From Corynebacterium riegelii (GTDB lineage: Bacteria > Actinomycetota > Actinomycetes > Mycobacteriales > Mycobacteriaceae): a DNA stretch of 64,000 bases. This document shows positions 32,304-42,466 of this stretch, one piece after another. Under the pieces are notes generated by a model. The model made no database searches. It was not told where the DNA came from and was given only the letters and a program-made list of their open reading frames with translations. The DNA lies in NCBI RefSeq assembly GCF_016728505.1, contig NZ_CP068159.1, forward strand, positions 558,001 to 622,000, read 5' to 3'. The position numbers were made by a program, and so were the translations under genes. Each line of letters opens with the position of its first letter. The first letter of the stretch is position 1.

Positions 32304-34697
32304 CTACGGCAGATTCGGCGGCAGCAACTCGGAGGGTTCACCGGTGGAGGTGATGACCAGTTCGTCGCGGGCCCTTGAAGCAGCCACGTATAGCAAGGAA
32401 CGTTCGCGTTGGAGGGCCTCGCGGGCGTCTTCCTCAGAAAGGTCCTTGAGACGGAAGCGCAACGGCATCAATTCCTTGCCCACACCCATGAGCAAGACGT
32501 GGGTAAATTCCATGCCTTTGGCGCCGTGCATGGTCATCACGGACACCTGCTCAGGCGTAGCACGCTCGGCGTTGCGGGTGGCCACAGCGTCAATGCCGTG
32601 GTCCGCAAGACCGGAGACAACGCGGGAGATCTGACCGCGCGTACGGCACATCACGCCAATATGCACGTCGCGCTCCGAGTCCATCCACTTAGAAATGAAG
32701 TGGGCGGCAACGTCGAATTCTTGTGCCTCGGAATTCACACGCACAAGGTACGGGTCCGGGCCGGTGCGGGCGGAGCGGTAGCCGCGGACGGAGTCGTTGT
32801 CTCCCTCGCCGTCCAGGTACGCCAGGCCCTCTTGCCCCAGCAAGATGAGCAGGGCGTATTCCAGGTTCTGCTTGGTGGTGCGGTAGTTCAGGGTGAGGCG
32901 TTGAGAGCGGCCTCGCGTAGCAATGCCAAAACGTGACAGGGTCAGCGGTTGGCCGTAGATGCGCTGGTGGGAGTCCTCTGCAATAAAGATATCGTTGGGA
33001 CCGGTGGCAACGCAGGCGCGCAGGAATCGCCAATGGCCCGCGTTGAAATCCTGAGCCTCATCAACCACCACGTGATCAAACGTGTACCCGCCGCCGTTTT
33101 CCACGCGCACGTTTAACACTTCGGCGCCAACGGCACTCATGGTGGGCCAGAACAACTGCCCGTCCACTGCTTGGGTTTGCATGACGGATTCCATAACGGC
33201 CCACACCAGTTTGCGCTGCTTCCGGTTCAGCGGTGTGCCGCGACCGGTGCGTGCGATCTTGAGGTATTCCGCAAGCGAGGTCACCTGGCCAGCAAGGACT
33301 ACGCCTTCGTACTCCTGCTGCAGGAACGTGAGGTTTGCAATGGAGCGCGGCAGGTCATCGCTGGCGGCTTCCAGTGCGGTCTCCCAGACCTGTTCGGCGT
33401 CGCGTTCCAGGTAGGGGCGCACGCGCGGCGCACCCAGGCCCAGGACGCGTTTGGTGGCGGCCTCCACTTCGTGTGGTGCGGCGGACGTCAACACCTGGCG
33501 TACCGCGGCGTCCACGTTGTCCACCCAAATACCGGGCTGACCAAGTGACTCCGCCGCAGGGTGATGCGGGTTCAACGTATTCAGCTGGTACTTCAGCCCC
33601 TGCGCAAGGCCCTTGGTGTACGTGGTCAGCAGGATGCGCGGTGCCTCATCGCCAGCGGGCTGGTTCGGTATTGCCCGGCGCGCCAGGTTGTTCGCGCGGT
33701 GCACGGCAACCACGGTCTTGCCGGTGCCGGCGCCACCGAAGACACGCGCGGAGCCGTTGCGTGCGCCTTCCGCCATGCGGCGTTGCTCTGGGTGGATGAA
33801 CACACGCCACTGGTCGAAATCGCCAAGACTGATCACGGCGCGTAGGGATTCGGTATCCACGTCATCCACGTAGGCGAAGTCCAGTTCAGCTGCGGGTTGG
33901 CGCAGGCCGGCAAGCAAAAGCGTGTCTTCGTCGGCACCGGATTGTTCCACCGCGCCGGGCTCTAGCTTCTGCAGTCCCAGGGAGTCGCGCACTTCGTCGA
34001 CGGTGTAGCCGGCTACAAGGCCGAGGATGGCGTCGTGTTCCCAGGTCGGCCGGGCGTTCAGAAGCAACTGAAGCTCTGCCTCAGACTCGGCGCGCCACAC
34101 AGCCTTCAGCAGCGCCTGGTCCACACCGAGCTCTTCGTACAGGCTGGCCGGGGTGTAGCCGTTGTGCTCCATCTCGGTGCGCGGCGGGGCCTTTGGCTTC
34201 TCTGCGACGACCGCATCCACCCCATCCGCCTCCGAAAGGTGTCGCGCCTGCTCTTGCTGCTTTGCGGCCAGCTTCTCGGCGGCTTCGGCTGCGGCTTTCG
34301 CCTTGGCCTCGGAGGTGCTCTCGGCAGCAGCCGTGTCAGCGGCGGGTGCGTCTTCCTGGATGAGCTGGGTCAGGCCGTTGACGGGGTTGACGGTCAGGCG
34401 AAGGCGCGCAGGGTCGAGGCGTTCGGCTTTGGCGTTGCCTTCGTCGTGGGAGTCAACGTCGACGAGGACGAAGTGGTGCGTTTCGGCGTCGCGAATCTCA
34501 AAGAGCACCGCACGGAACTGGTCATTGACGCGGCCGGTGCGCACGCGCTTGTCCACCGCGTTGCTAAGCGTCTTGATGCGCAGCGACGGGTTGGTGGGAT
34601 CTTCTGCAAGCTTCTGCAGGAAGTTCATGACGGGTTTGTGCAGCACCCCGTCTAAACGCAGGCCGCTGTAGAAGCTAAACGTCACCATCTGTGTCAT
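32304..34697 (-). CDS. SF1 (UvrD-like) helicase with N-terminal RelE/ParE-like domain
   Basis: A 797-residue protein. Residues about 25-90 (FLQKLAEDPTNPSLRIKTLS, then VNDQFRAVLFEI) look like a RelE/ParE-type fold. A coiled, acidic linker follows, then an SF1 helicase: Walker A GGAGTGKTVVAVH, motif II VVDEAQDF, motif III EDSHQRIY, motif IV LTLNYRTTKQN, motif V MTMHGAKGMEFTHV, motif VI LLYVAASRARDEL. It should translocate 3'-5' on DNA using ATP. The start is 3 nt after the large helicase gene, so the two form one operon, probably one complex or defence system. Confidence 0.85.
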   Translation of the reverse strand: MTQMVTFSFYSGLRLDGVLHKPVMNFLQKLAEDPTNPSLRIKTLSNAVDKRVRTGRVNDQFRAVLFEIRDAETHHFVLVDVDSHDEGNAKAERLDPARLRLTVNPVNGLTQLIQEDAPAADTAAAESTSEAKAKAAAEAAEKLAAKQQEQARHLSEADGVDAVVAEKPKAPPRTEMEHNGYTPASLYEELGVDQALLKAVWRAESEAELQLLLNARPTWEHDAILGLVAGYTVDEVRDSLGLQKLEPGAVEQSGADEDTLLLAGLRQPAAELDFAYVDDVDTESLRAVISLGDFDQWRVFIHPEQRRMAEGARNGSARVFGGAGTGKTVVAVHRANNLARRAIPNQPAGDEAPRILLTTYTKGLAQGLKYQLNTLNPHHPAAESLGQPGIWVDNVDAAVRQVLTSAAPHEVEAATKRVLGLGAPRVRPYLERDAEQVWETALEAASDDLPRSIANLTFLQQEYEGVVLAGQVTSLAEYLKIARTGRGTPLNRKQRKLVWAVMESVMQTQAVDGQLFWPTMSAVGAEVLNVRVENGGGYTFDHVVVDEAQDFNAGHWRFLRACVATGPNDIFIAEDSHQRIYGQPLTLSRFGIATRGRSQRLTLNYRTTKQNLEYALLILLGQEGLAYLDGEGDNDSVRGYRSARTGPDPYLVRVNSEAQEFDVAAHFISKWMDSERDVHIGVMCRTRGQISRVVSGLADHGIDAVATRNAERATPEQVSVMTMHGAKGMEFTHVLLMGVGKELMPLRFRLKDLSEEDAREALQRERSLLYVAASRARDELVITSTGEPSELLPPNLP

Positions 34698-34700
34698 GTG

Positions 34701-37700
34701 TTAATCACCCTTACCCAGCAACGCTGCCGGAATTGTTTGCTCGCTGAGTGTATCTGGATACATCAACGTCCAACCCTGATCACGCAGGGTGTCCTCGGCT
34801 TGTGCGTAGGACGCGTCTTGCTGCATCAGCAGTGCAATCTTGCGATCTGGCCAGGATACGGCGGTGGGCAGCGACCCCACTTCCTCACCAATATCCTCGG
34901 TGGCTTCCGCACCGGCTCGTGCCAGCAGCTGCAGGGCGGCGAGCACTCTGGATTCGTCCTCAAACTCCTCGATCGCTTCGGCCCAGGCTTCGGGGACCTC
35001 GTCGGCCACAGCGTCGGCATCCGGGGATACCGCTGCAGGAACCTCGGCCGGCTCCACAGCAACCGCGCCCTCATCTTCCGCGATGGTGGCAATGACCACA
35101 GGGGAGTCTGCAAGCCACCAGATGTTGGCAAAGCGCAGGAAGTCACGCCAGTTCTCATCAGTAATGGAACCAGCGTGCGGTGCCTCTACGTAGGCGCGCT
35201 TGGGGTGCAGCTGTTGCTCAAAAAACGCGCAGCGCAGGTGGATCTGGTCGCGGAAGGTCACATGCGCCCCACCCGGGATGCTACGTGCCTTTGACTTGCC
35301 AATAAGCAGTCGCATCAGCGCCTGGGCAGTCATACCGTAGGTGGCTTTCTCCGGCCCGGCCAGGTAGTCCAGCAGCTGGGTGACAGGGGAAGAGGTGAGC
35401 ATCTTCCAGGCGTCTGTACTAAAGCCCTTGAACTCAGGGAACTTCTTCACCCTCGCCCACGCCGGCTTCTGGTCAACTTGCTTTTGCTCGTCTTCAAACC
35501 AGGTGATATCCGCATCCGTAACGTTCCACGGCAACCAGGACTCCTCATAGTGCAGACGGTTGCGCTTGGCTATGTCATCCGGGAAGCGGTAGTGCGCTTG
35601 GCTGATGTGGAACGCCGCGCCGTCCGTAAACACCGCCACTGGGCGCACATTGGCTTTGGTGCGGTGGGTAAACAAGAAGTCTGGCTTGGTGTAGCCCTTG
35701 TCCACCTGCTCACGCATCTTCCACTCCTCACCGTCAGTGAAAGTGATCTGCCACTCCACCTGGCCAGCGTTGGGGATGTCCTTGACGGTGGCGTGGCGGT
35801 CTTCCAAAGCCTTGCGCAGAATCTCACGGAAGCGGACCTCCAGGTTGGAGGCGCTATCACGCACCGGCGCTTCGGTTTGGGTCTCCCAGGTAACGCTCAA
35901 CGGGTCAAGGTCTGCCCCCGGGTGATCTTGGTCGGCCAAGATGGCACGCAAGACCCGCTCGGCCGCCGCACGTGAGGTGACCTCCAGATGACTTGCCTGC
36001 GTGTACGGCAACAGGCAGTCCGGGCAGGCCAAGCGCTCATCGGCGGCACACGAGCAATTCTTCACACGGGTGAACGCCTTCTCCAGTAGTCGGCGGACGT
36101 CTTCAGGCGTGGCGAACTGCGAAAGGTAACCGGTACCGCCGGGCACAATGTCATGCATCAACAACGCATCAACGGTGTCGCCCTTATCATCCGGCACGCG
36201 CACGGTAACCACGCTGAGATGCTCCGGCTCACCACCCAAGTCTTCCTTAAAGCCAAGCTTGATCGCCGCGGTCAGGCTGGGGATGGTGGAGTTGTCGCCC
36301 GCGGTCAGCTGCACCGGCACGTGCAGCAGCACGCCCTGAGTTTGCAGCGTGCGTGACAACGCCACGGTTACGGTCTCTTCCTCGCTGGCGTTGCGCTTCG
36401 GGCACCACGGCCTGTGGTCCCACTTGGAGTTAGCGCCCTTCTGGGAATCTAAGTGCCCGCAGTAGTTACACACCGTGAACAGAGGAGCGTCCGTTTCCCT
36501 GTTGGCGTAGATCCTCTTGGCGCTCGGGCCACGGCCCAGGTTGAACCAGCTCAAGTTCACGTACCGCAGGTACTGCGCACCAAAGCCGAGGGAGGTGAAC
36601 CATCGGCCGCCGTGTCCGCCTTCGGGTACGGCGAAGCTCAGGGTGGTGATGTAGTTGAGGCTGGTGCGTTCTTCATGGGTGCCGTCGATAAGCGACCTAG
36701 CCCTATCAACCTCCGCCGAGACCCGCCGCATGCGAACCGAGTCCAACACCTGGCCCTTGTCCGCAAAACCGGCGTCGCCGCAGACCGGACAGGCGGCAGG
36801 CGTTGCGCCTTCGGTGACGCGCGCGCCATAGGAGCAGGCGCGACACAGGCGCCACTGCTCAATGTCGCCGCCGTTGTGGCCCATCTCCACCGCATCCACG
36901 GTGGCGGCGATGCCGCGGGCGTAGAACGTGTTGCCCGGCGCGAGCTCCATCAGCGCGGAGGACACGCCGCGGGACAGTTCGAAGGTTTCCGGATCAATCT
37001 GCAGCGTGGACGGGTTGAGTTGAGAGACCACCACGGCCAGCTCCACCGAATCATCCAGAAGCGTGAAGTTGGGCAGCAAGCCGTAGCGCTCCATGGAGGA
37101 AATCCAGTATTCCTTAAGCAAGATCTCGCTGATGTCGCGCTGCGTGCGTTTGAGCGCCGCCTTGGTGCTGCGTTTTTCACGTTCCAACTCCGCATCGGCG
37201 TTTTCGGTGCCCGCGTTCGGGTCTGCCTTCGCTTCCAGCTGGATCATCCGGTCCTGCAGTACATCGAAGCGTTCAGTCATTATCTTCACTTCTCTGTCCC
37301 ACAGTTCTTGGCAGCGCTTGAGCTCACCAACCAGGGAGTCCGGCCCAAGGCCCGTGGCCCACTCGCGGACACCGGCAAGCGACACCTCATCCACCGCGCC
37401 TTCCACGGTGGCCAGGTACGCATCCACGCGCTCGTCCACGCCCGCGGCAATGTCTTCTGCCAGCACCTCTACAAGAGACCTGCGCTTGGTAGAGAACACG
37501 CTGGTTGCGTCCTTCACCTGCAGCCCCTCCGCGGCGAAGTCCAACGTGTCCACCAAATACGCGGTGACCTGCCGGTGCAGGATCTCGGTGGCGGACAAAA
37601 ACGCCGCCGGCGGAACAACAGACCCTGCGATCATGGACAGCGGTTTATTCAGCTTGGGCAGTGTCGTGCCGCGGCCTTGCACAAACGCCAGCACCAGCGA

Positions 37701-40700
37701 GTTGCCGGTCAAACGCCCGGCGCGCCCCACACGCTGCACGTAGTTGGCAACAGACTTGGGCAGAGACGCCAGCATGACGGTAGACAGGTCTCCAATATCA
37801 ATACCCATCTCCAGCGTTGGTGTTGCCACCAGCACATTCGGCGCGTTCGGTGCGGTTTCCGCGCCGCGGAAAGAGCGCTCCAGCGCCAGGCGTTCATCCT
37901 TAGGTATCAGCCCGGTGTGCTCGCGCGCGACCACCGCACGCGGGGTGGTGGAGGTGTAGAGCCGTGAGTAGTAGTTCGGCTCAATATCGGCCGGCTCGAG
38001 CTCACCAAGGCAACCGGGGGTTGAGCACGGCATCCCGGCAAGCAAAGAACTGGTCTGCTTGTCTGCGCCCAACGTTCCATGACACACCCCACACCTTAAG
38101 GAGCGCGCGTGGTCTTCAAACCGCACCACCACCTGTTCTGGTTTGAGTGCGTAGACGGTGCCACCCGTGCCGGTGGTGATCGCCTCCATGACACCGGCGT
38201 TGGCGAGTTCCTTGAACACGTTGGTAAGCGCAGTGGTGGCGTCATGGGTTGAGATGCCCAGCATCTTCGACGTCCACCGTGCGTAGCGCCCGCGCGGGCT
38301 GCCAAGCGGGGTGATGCCGCGATCTTTTTCATCTAGCGCGGCGCCTGCGCGTGGGAACTCCGGCGCGCCACCCTTGGGAAAGCTCGGTACGCCTTCCGCT
38401 TTGGCAAAACGGTTGTGCAGGCGCCAAGAGTTGGCGTCATCCTGCAGGTACTTCTGCAAAAGCGTCGTGGTGATGCCGCCGCGCTCACGCACCTGCTCTA
38501 GAAGCCCACGCATCCACCGCAACCGAACCTCTGGCGAGGACGCGTCCTTGAGCTCAAACAGGCCAGCATCAACCTTGCGCAGCGCCGCCTCCGCAGCATC
38601 CAACAGCACCTGGTCTTCAACCTGCACCGACGATGCCAACGCACCCGTGGACACCAAGGAGCGCGGCAAGTGCGCACGCTGACCAAACTCCAGCGCCGCA
38701 TCAAGCTCCAGGCGGTTGAGCACCGCCGTGGTTGCGCGCCTGCGCTCCGCATCGGGGGCATCCTTCATCCAAAACGGTGCAAACGTTGGGGTCTCTGCAA
38801 GCTCCGGCGGCAGCAGCTCGAAGCGGGCGCGCGCCGGGTCCGCGTCCGCGTCCGCCTGCTGGAGGATGCGGTGCGGCAGCGTTGCGACGGTCACCTCACC
38901 CCCCTCATCCAACCCCGCACGTGTGACCACACTGCGCATCAACGTACGAATGCCAAAGGCACGCGCACGCGACTGCACAAAGCCTGCGCGGTGTGCTGCA
39001 TCCTGCACCGAGTCCGCGAAGACCAGGGTCTTCTTCTCGTTCTGGTCCAGCTCCGGCATGCCGAAGAGGTTGGACAGGCCAACTGAGAGCAGCGTTGCCA
39101 CGCGTGAACCGATGTAGCGGATCGTGTCCGTACCACCACAGGACGGGCAGACCTGGTCGCGCGCGTAATCCTCCGCGCCAAGACCGGAGTAGGTCAGCAC
39201 CGGCACCGATTTACCTTCCGCCAGGTCTTCCTCGCTGGGGTCCGCGGTGCTTAAGCTCCGGGTTTCGGTGTGGAACCACATCATGGTGCGCTTGCCTTCG
39301 TCATCACTCATGGCAGACCACGGCACGCCTTCGGCGGTGGCGCGGCGGTGCTCCGTCGTGGCGTCGATAAGCGGCCTGGTCCTCTCACGGGCATTGAATG
39401 ACGCATGGCGGATCTCGGCACCGTTGAGCACCACTGCATCGGTGCCCGGTTCCATCGCGGCCATCCACCCGGCGCGTCCGCACTCACGGCAGTAGATGGC
39501 GGGCAGCCACACCCCGGCTTCGTCCCAGACCAGGTGGCCGTCATCGGCGAAGCGGAAGATGTCTCCGGTGTCATTGGGGGTTACGGTGCGCTCAATGCGG
39601 GAGACTTCACGCAGCCACAGGTGCGTTTCCACGCCCGGCAGGCGCTTGCCCTCAAAGCGGTACTTCTCGCCGGCTTTCGCGCGCAGGTGCGCCACCGCGG
39701 TGAGCAGGTGGGTAATGAATTCACGGGCCACTTCGGTGCCTAAAGAGCGCTCTACAATCGGGCCCAGCACCAACAGCGGCAGGGTGTCTTCCTGCTCGCC
39801 TTCACGGTTGATCAGCGGCTTTGCCGTGTTTGCTTGCTCCAGCAGCGCTTGGGTCAGCGGGTGTACCGCGTACGCCGAGATGGTTTCTTCGAGGCTCTCG
39901 CCCGCGCCCCACAGCTGGGTGCGGAACACATCCAGCACCAGATCCGCGTGGTCGCGACCCGAGGTGTCTTGCTGGATGGTTTCCACCACGGTGCGCAGCT
40001 GCTCAATGTCCGGGTACGGCTGCACCGGGTGCGCACCGTAGGCTTCCGCGAGTTCTGCCACCCAGTCCTGGTAGCTCAGCGTGCGCTCGCCCACCACGGC
40101 GTCTGGCGTGAACGTTTCACCAAAGATGGTGGCCGCGAAGTTCAGCACCTTCTCCTGGTCGCCCTCACCGCCCAGGGTTGCGGACGTTGCCACCGGCGTG
40201 ACCCTGCCAAGCGGGTTTTGTTCGTACTCGCCCAAAAACCCTTCCGGCTGGTGGGTTTTGAGCATGAGTCCTAGTCTGCGCAGCAACAGCGCCACATCTG
40301 TGCCCTGCGCACCGTCATACGTGTGGAACTCATCCAACACCAGGTACTGCAACGATGTTGCGGATTTCTCCCAGATCTCACGGTCTGCCGGGCGAAGCAG
40401 CAGCTGGTCCAACATCTTGTAGTTAGTCAACAGGATGTCTGGGGGGTTGAGCCGCATCTCATCTGGATTATTGATCAGCGAGTGCTCAGTTACCTTCTTT
40501 ACGTTGCCCTTAGCCTCACCCGTGTAGATGCCGGCGGTGACACCGGCCAGGCCTGGCTCGCTAGTGATCAGCTTGGCCAGGCGATCTGCCTGGTCATTGG
40601 CCAGTGCGTTCATGGGGTAGAGCAGCAGCGCCTTTACGCCGGTGCGGCCTTGTGCGCGTGTGCGTGCTGCGTGGTCCAGCACGGGGTACAGGAAGGATTC

Positions 40701-41048
40701 CGTCTTACCGGAGCCAGTGCCTGTGATCACGAGCGTTGCTTGTGGACGCCTCTCCCCACCACCGTCCGAACTCCTCAACCTCCGGAACGCTTCTGCCTGG
40801 TGGTGGTACGGCGTGAAGGCAAAGCGGGTGGGCATCCAGTCCAAGATGCCGTCCCACCCCAGGGCACGCGCGTAGGGCAGACGCACCCGCACGTACGGGC
40901 CGTGAAACATACCCCGCTCTGTGTCTTCCAAAAACGCTTTGAGGGCGTTGGACGTCTCCGGGTTCTTCAGCGAAAACGCGGTGGCGAGGTACTCGGACAC
41001 ACCATCAAGGACGTGCTCCGATGCGTGGACGGGAATGAGGGAGGACAC
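34701..41048 (-). CDS. Giant SF2 helicase with DUF1998 (DruE-like)
   Basis: A 2115-residue protein. SF2 helicase core: TGTGSGKTESFLYPVLDH (motif I, about 105-125), LDEFHTYDGAQG (DEFH box), ATPTLEMGIDIGDLSTVML and YVQRVGRAGRLTG (motifs V-VI). Several zinc-type Cys clusters occur (CRECGRAG, CPSCGGTD, CRACS...CPVC). The DUF1998 region ends in NCSCAADERLACPDCLLPY. A C-terminal stretch KPDFLFTHRTKANVRPVAVF may be a PD-(D/E)XK-like nuclease. Size and layout resemble DruE of Druantia, but the partner here is an SF1 helicase rather than known Dru proteins. GTG start 7 nt after TAGAGT. Confidence 0.85.
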   Translation of the reverse strand: MSSLIPVHASEHVLDGVSEYLATAFSLKNPETSNALKAFLEDTERGMFHGPYVRVRLPYARALGWDGILDWMPTRFAFTPYHHQAEAFRRLRSSDGGGERRPQATLVITGTGSGKTESFLYPVLDHAARTRAQGRTGVKALLLYPMNALANDQADRLAKLITSEPGLAGVTAGIYTGEAKGNVKKVTEHSLINNPDEMRLNPPDILLTNYKMLDQLLLRPADREIWEKSATSLQYLVLDEFHTYDGAQGTDVALLLRRLGLMLKTHQPEGFLGEYEQNPLGRVTPVATSATLGGEGDQEKVLNFAATIFGETFTPDAVVGERTLSYQDWVAELAEAYGAHPVQPYPDIEQLRTVVETIQQDTSGRDHADLVLDVFRTQLWGAGESLEETISAYAVHPLTQALLEQANTAKPLINREGEQEDTLPLLVLGPIVERSLGTEVAREFITHLLTAVAHLRAKAGEKYRFEGKRLPGVETHLWLREVSRIERTVTPNDTGDIFRFADDGHLVWDEAGVWLPAIYCRECGRAGWMAAMEPGTDAVVLNGAEIRHASFNARERTRPLIDATTEHRRATAEGVPWSAMSDDEGKRTMMWFHTETRSLSTADPSEEDLAEGKSVPVLTYSGLGAEDYARDQVCPSCGGTDTIRYIGSRVATLLSVGLSNLFGMPELDQNEKKTLVFADSVQDAAHRAGFVQSRARAFGIRTLMRSVVTRAGLDEGGEVTVATLPHRILQQADADADPARARFELLPPELAETPTFAPFWMKDAPDAERRRATTAVLNRLELDAALEFGQRAHLPRSLVSTGALASSVQVEDQVLLDAAEAALRKVDAGLFELKDASSPEVRLRWMRGLLEQVRERGGITTTLLQKYLQDDANSWRLHNRFAKAEGVPSFPKGGAPEFPRAGAALDEKDRGITPLGSPRGRYARWTSKMLGISTHDATTALTNVFKELANAGVMEAITTGTGGTVYALKPEQVVVRFEDHARSLRCGVCHGTLGADKQTSSLLAGMPCSTPGCLGELEPADIEPNYYSRLYTSTTPRAVVAREHTGLIPKDERLALERSFRGAETAPNAPNVLVATPTLEMGIDIGDLSTVMLASLPKSVANYVQRVGRAGRLTGNSLVLAFVQGRGTTLPKLNKPLSMIAGSVVPPAAFLSATEILHRQVTAYLVDTLDFAAEGLQVKDATSVFSTKRRSLVEVLAEDIAAGVDERVDAYLATVEGAVDEVSLAGVREWATGLGPDSLVGELKRCQELWDREVKIMTERFDVLQDRMIQLEAKADPNAGTENADAELEREKRSTKAALKRTQRDISEILLKEYWISSMERYGLLPNFTLLDDSVELAVVVSQLNPSTLQIDPETFELSRGVSSALMELAPGNTFYARGIAATVDAVEMGHNGGDIEQWRLCRACSYGARVTEGATPAACPVCGDAGFADKGQVLDSVRMRRVSAEVDRARSLIDGTHEERTSLNYITTLSFAVPEGGHGGRWFTSLGFGAQYLRYVNLSWFNLGRGPSAKRIYANRETDAPLFTVCNYCGHLDSQKGANSKWDHRPWCPKRNASEEETVTVALSRTLQTQGVLLHVPVQLTAGDNSTIPSLTAAIKLGFKEDLGGEPEHLSVVTVRVPDDKGDTVDALLMHDIVPGGTGYLSQFATPEDVRRLLEKAFTRVKNCSCAADERLACPDCLLPYTQASHLEVTSRAAAERVLRAILADQDHPGADLDPLSVTWETQTEAPVRDSASNLEVRFREILRKALEDRHATVKDIPNAGQVEWQITFTDGEEWKMREQVDKGYTKPDFLFTHRTKANVRPVAVFTDGAAFHISQAHYRFPDDIAKRNRLHYEESWLPWNVTDADITWFEDEQKQVDQKPAWARVKKFPEFKGFSTDAWKMLTSSPVTQLLDYLAGPEKATYGMTAQALMRLLIGKSKARSIPGGAHVTFRDQIHLRCAFFEQQLHPKRAYVEAPHAGSITDENWRDFLRFANIWWLADSPVVIATIAEDEGAVAVEPAEVPAAVSPDADAVADEVPEAWAEAIEEFEDESRVLAALQLLARAGAEATEDIGEEVGSLPTAVSWPDRKIALLMQQDASYAQAEDTLRDQGWTLMYPDTLSEQTIPAALLGKGD

Positions 41049-41111
41049 GGGAACAACTCTAATCAGGCTTCACGGCCGACATAGCAACCTGACACAGCCG
41101 TCCGAAGACAC

Positions 41112-42458
41112 TCAATTGGCAACCAACTTTTGTGCTGCCTCGAAGACAAGCTCCGGTGATTCCTTCACTTTCTTCATAGGTGCCACACCAAGCCCTGGGA
41201 TACTTTGCCCGTTGGCCCACCAATCTTGAACAAGCTGTATGCCATGCGTGCTTCCAACGAACTTGGTAATAAGGATTTCGTTTACATTTCCAACATTGGA
41301 ATCAATACCAGTGAGATCCTCATTGAATTGGAAAACCGGATAGTATTTCGTCCCTCCGACCTCGTGGAGGAAGATTCCCTTCCTGTCCCTCAGATACCTC
41401 AGGAAATCCTTCTTCCCCTTCTCGTTCCTATCAGGAAAGACGGTCTCAAGCAGTCTGGCCTGCGTAACGCATTCAACCTGGTTCACGCAGTCAATAAGAA
41501 GGCAGGCTTCTAGATCAGGTGGAACCGCACCGTTCCATATTGGCCGCTCCCTCCAATCCACCGGAAAGCCCATTGCGTGCATTGGAATATTGCTTTGGTG
41601 CGTATAAGCCTCAATAAGCTCCAACATTTCATCCGACCACTGAGAATCCGGATAGACCCGAGTAAATATGAAACGGATAGCTGCGATCGTTTTATAGAGC
41701 TTGTGCGGCAAAGTCTTAAAGTCCGACAGACCATCAATTGCCCCTTTGGGTGCTGCTAGCGTCGTGTCAAACACCTTGTTCCAAACCCGCCCATAGTGAG
41801 CACAAACGTTACGGAGATAACGGAAGTGGTTCAGCCAGCTTGAAAAGGTTGCTTGATCGCCTTTTCCATCTGGGTTCACAATCCCAGCCCGAGCGGCGAT
41901 AAGCGCCCTGTCTTCTTCGTGCAGCAGATCAAAGAGCCTGCAGATAGTACCCAAAGTCATGATTTCCGTAGCCGCCCATACTGGGAGGTGTGGCCCATAT
42001 TTGCTGCGGAAGTGTTGAACGAAATCTCCCTGACTTCGCCGCTCTTCACGCGAATAATCCGCAATCCATTCAATATGTTTGGACTGCTTAATAACCTTTT
42101 GAGATGCTGTCCATATAGATACGTTTTTACGCAAATGGACAGGGATTCTGTGCGCAAACGGGTGGTAGAAACCAAGCCGGTTACTTAGCTGTGATCTCAA
42201 CCAGACTTCGATCATTTCGAGACCTTCGATCAGCTTGTTTCGCATCAGCTCGTCGAACCGATAGAGGTCAACCACTTGAGCAAAAGTTGTACCTTCACGA
42301 AATGCACCGTTGGTTTTGAAAAAGTACGCGTACCCCGCGAAGCGAAAGTAACCGATTTTTCTTAAAGTTGCTTTTGCTAACTCGTAGTCTTCAATGTCCA
42401 GTCCGTGACCGTATAACTTCGCCAGCTGCTCATCAACGAAAAAATATGGTTTCGCGTA
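41112..42458 (-). pseudogene. Abi_2 family (AbiD/AbiF) abortive-infection gene, 5' end cut off by IS
   Basis: The main body of an Abi_2 protein: LYRFDELMRNKLIEGLEMIE, RSQLSNRLGFYHP and the HEPN-type motif RYLRNVCAHYGR (R-x4-H core), the presumed RNase site. The conserved N-terminal part (KPYFFVDEQLAKLYGHGLDI, then RKIGYFRFAGYAYFF) is in frame up to the IS at 42467 but has no ATG. A GTG at 42275 could start only a shortened product. With the IS and one 8-bp target copy removed, the frame continues to a GTG at 43955 and gives 461 residues. So this is a recently interrupted gene. Confidence 0.85.
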
Positions 42459-42466
42459 ACTACTTA

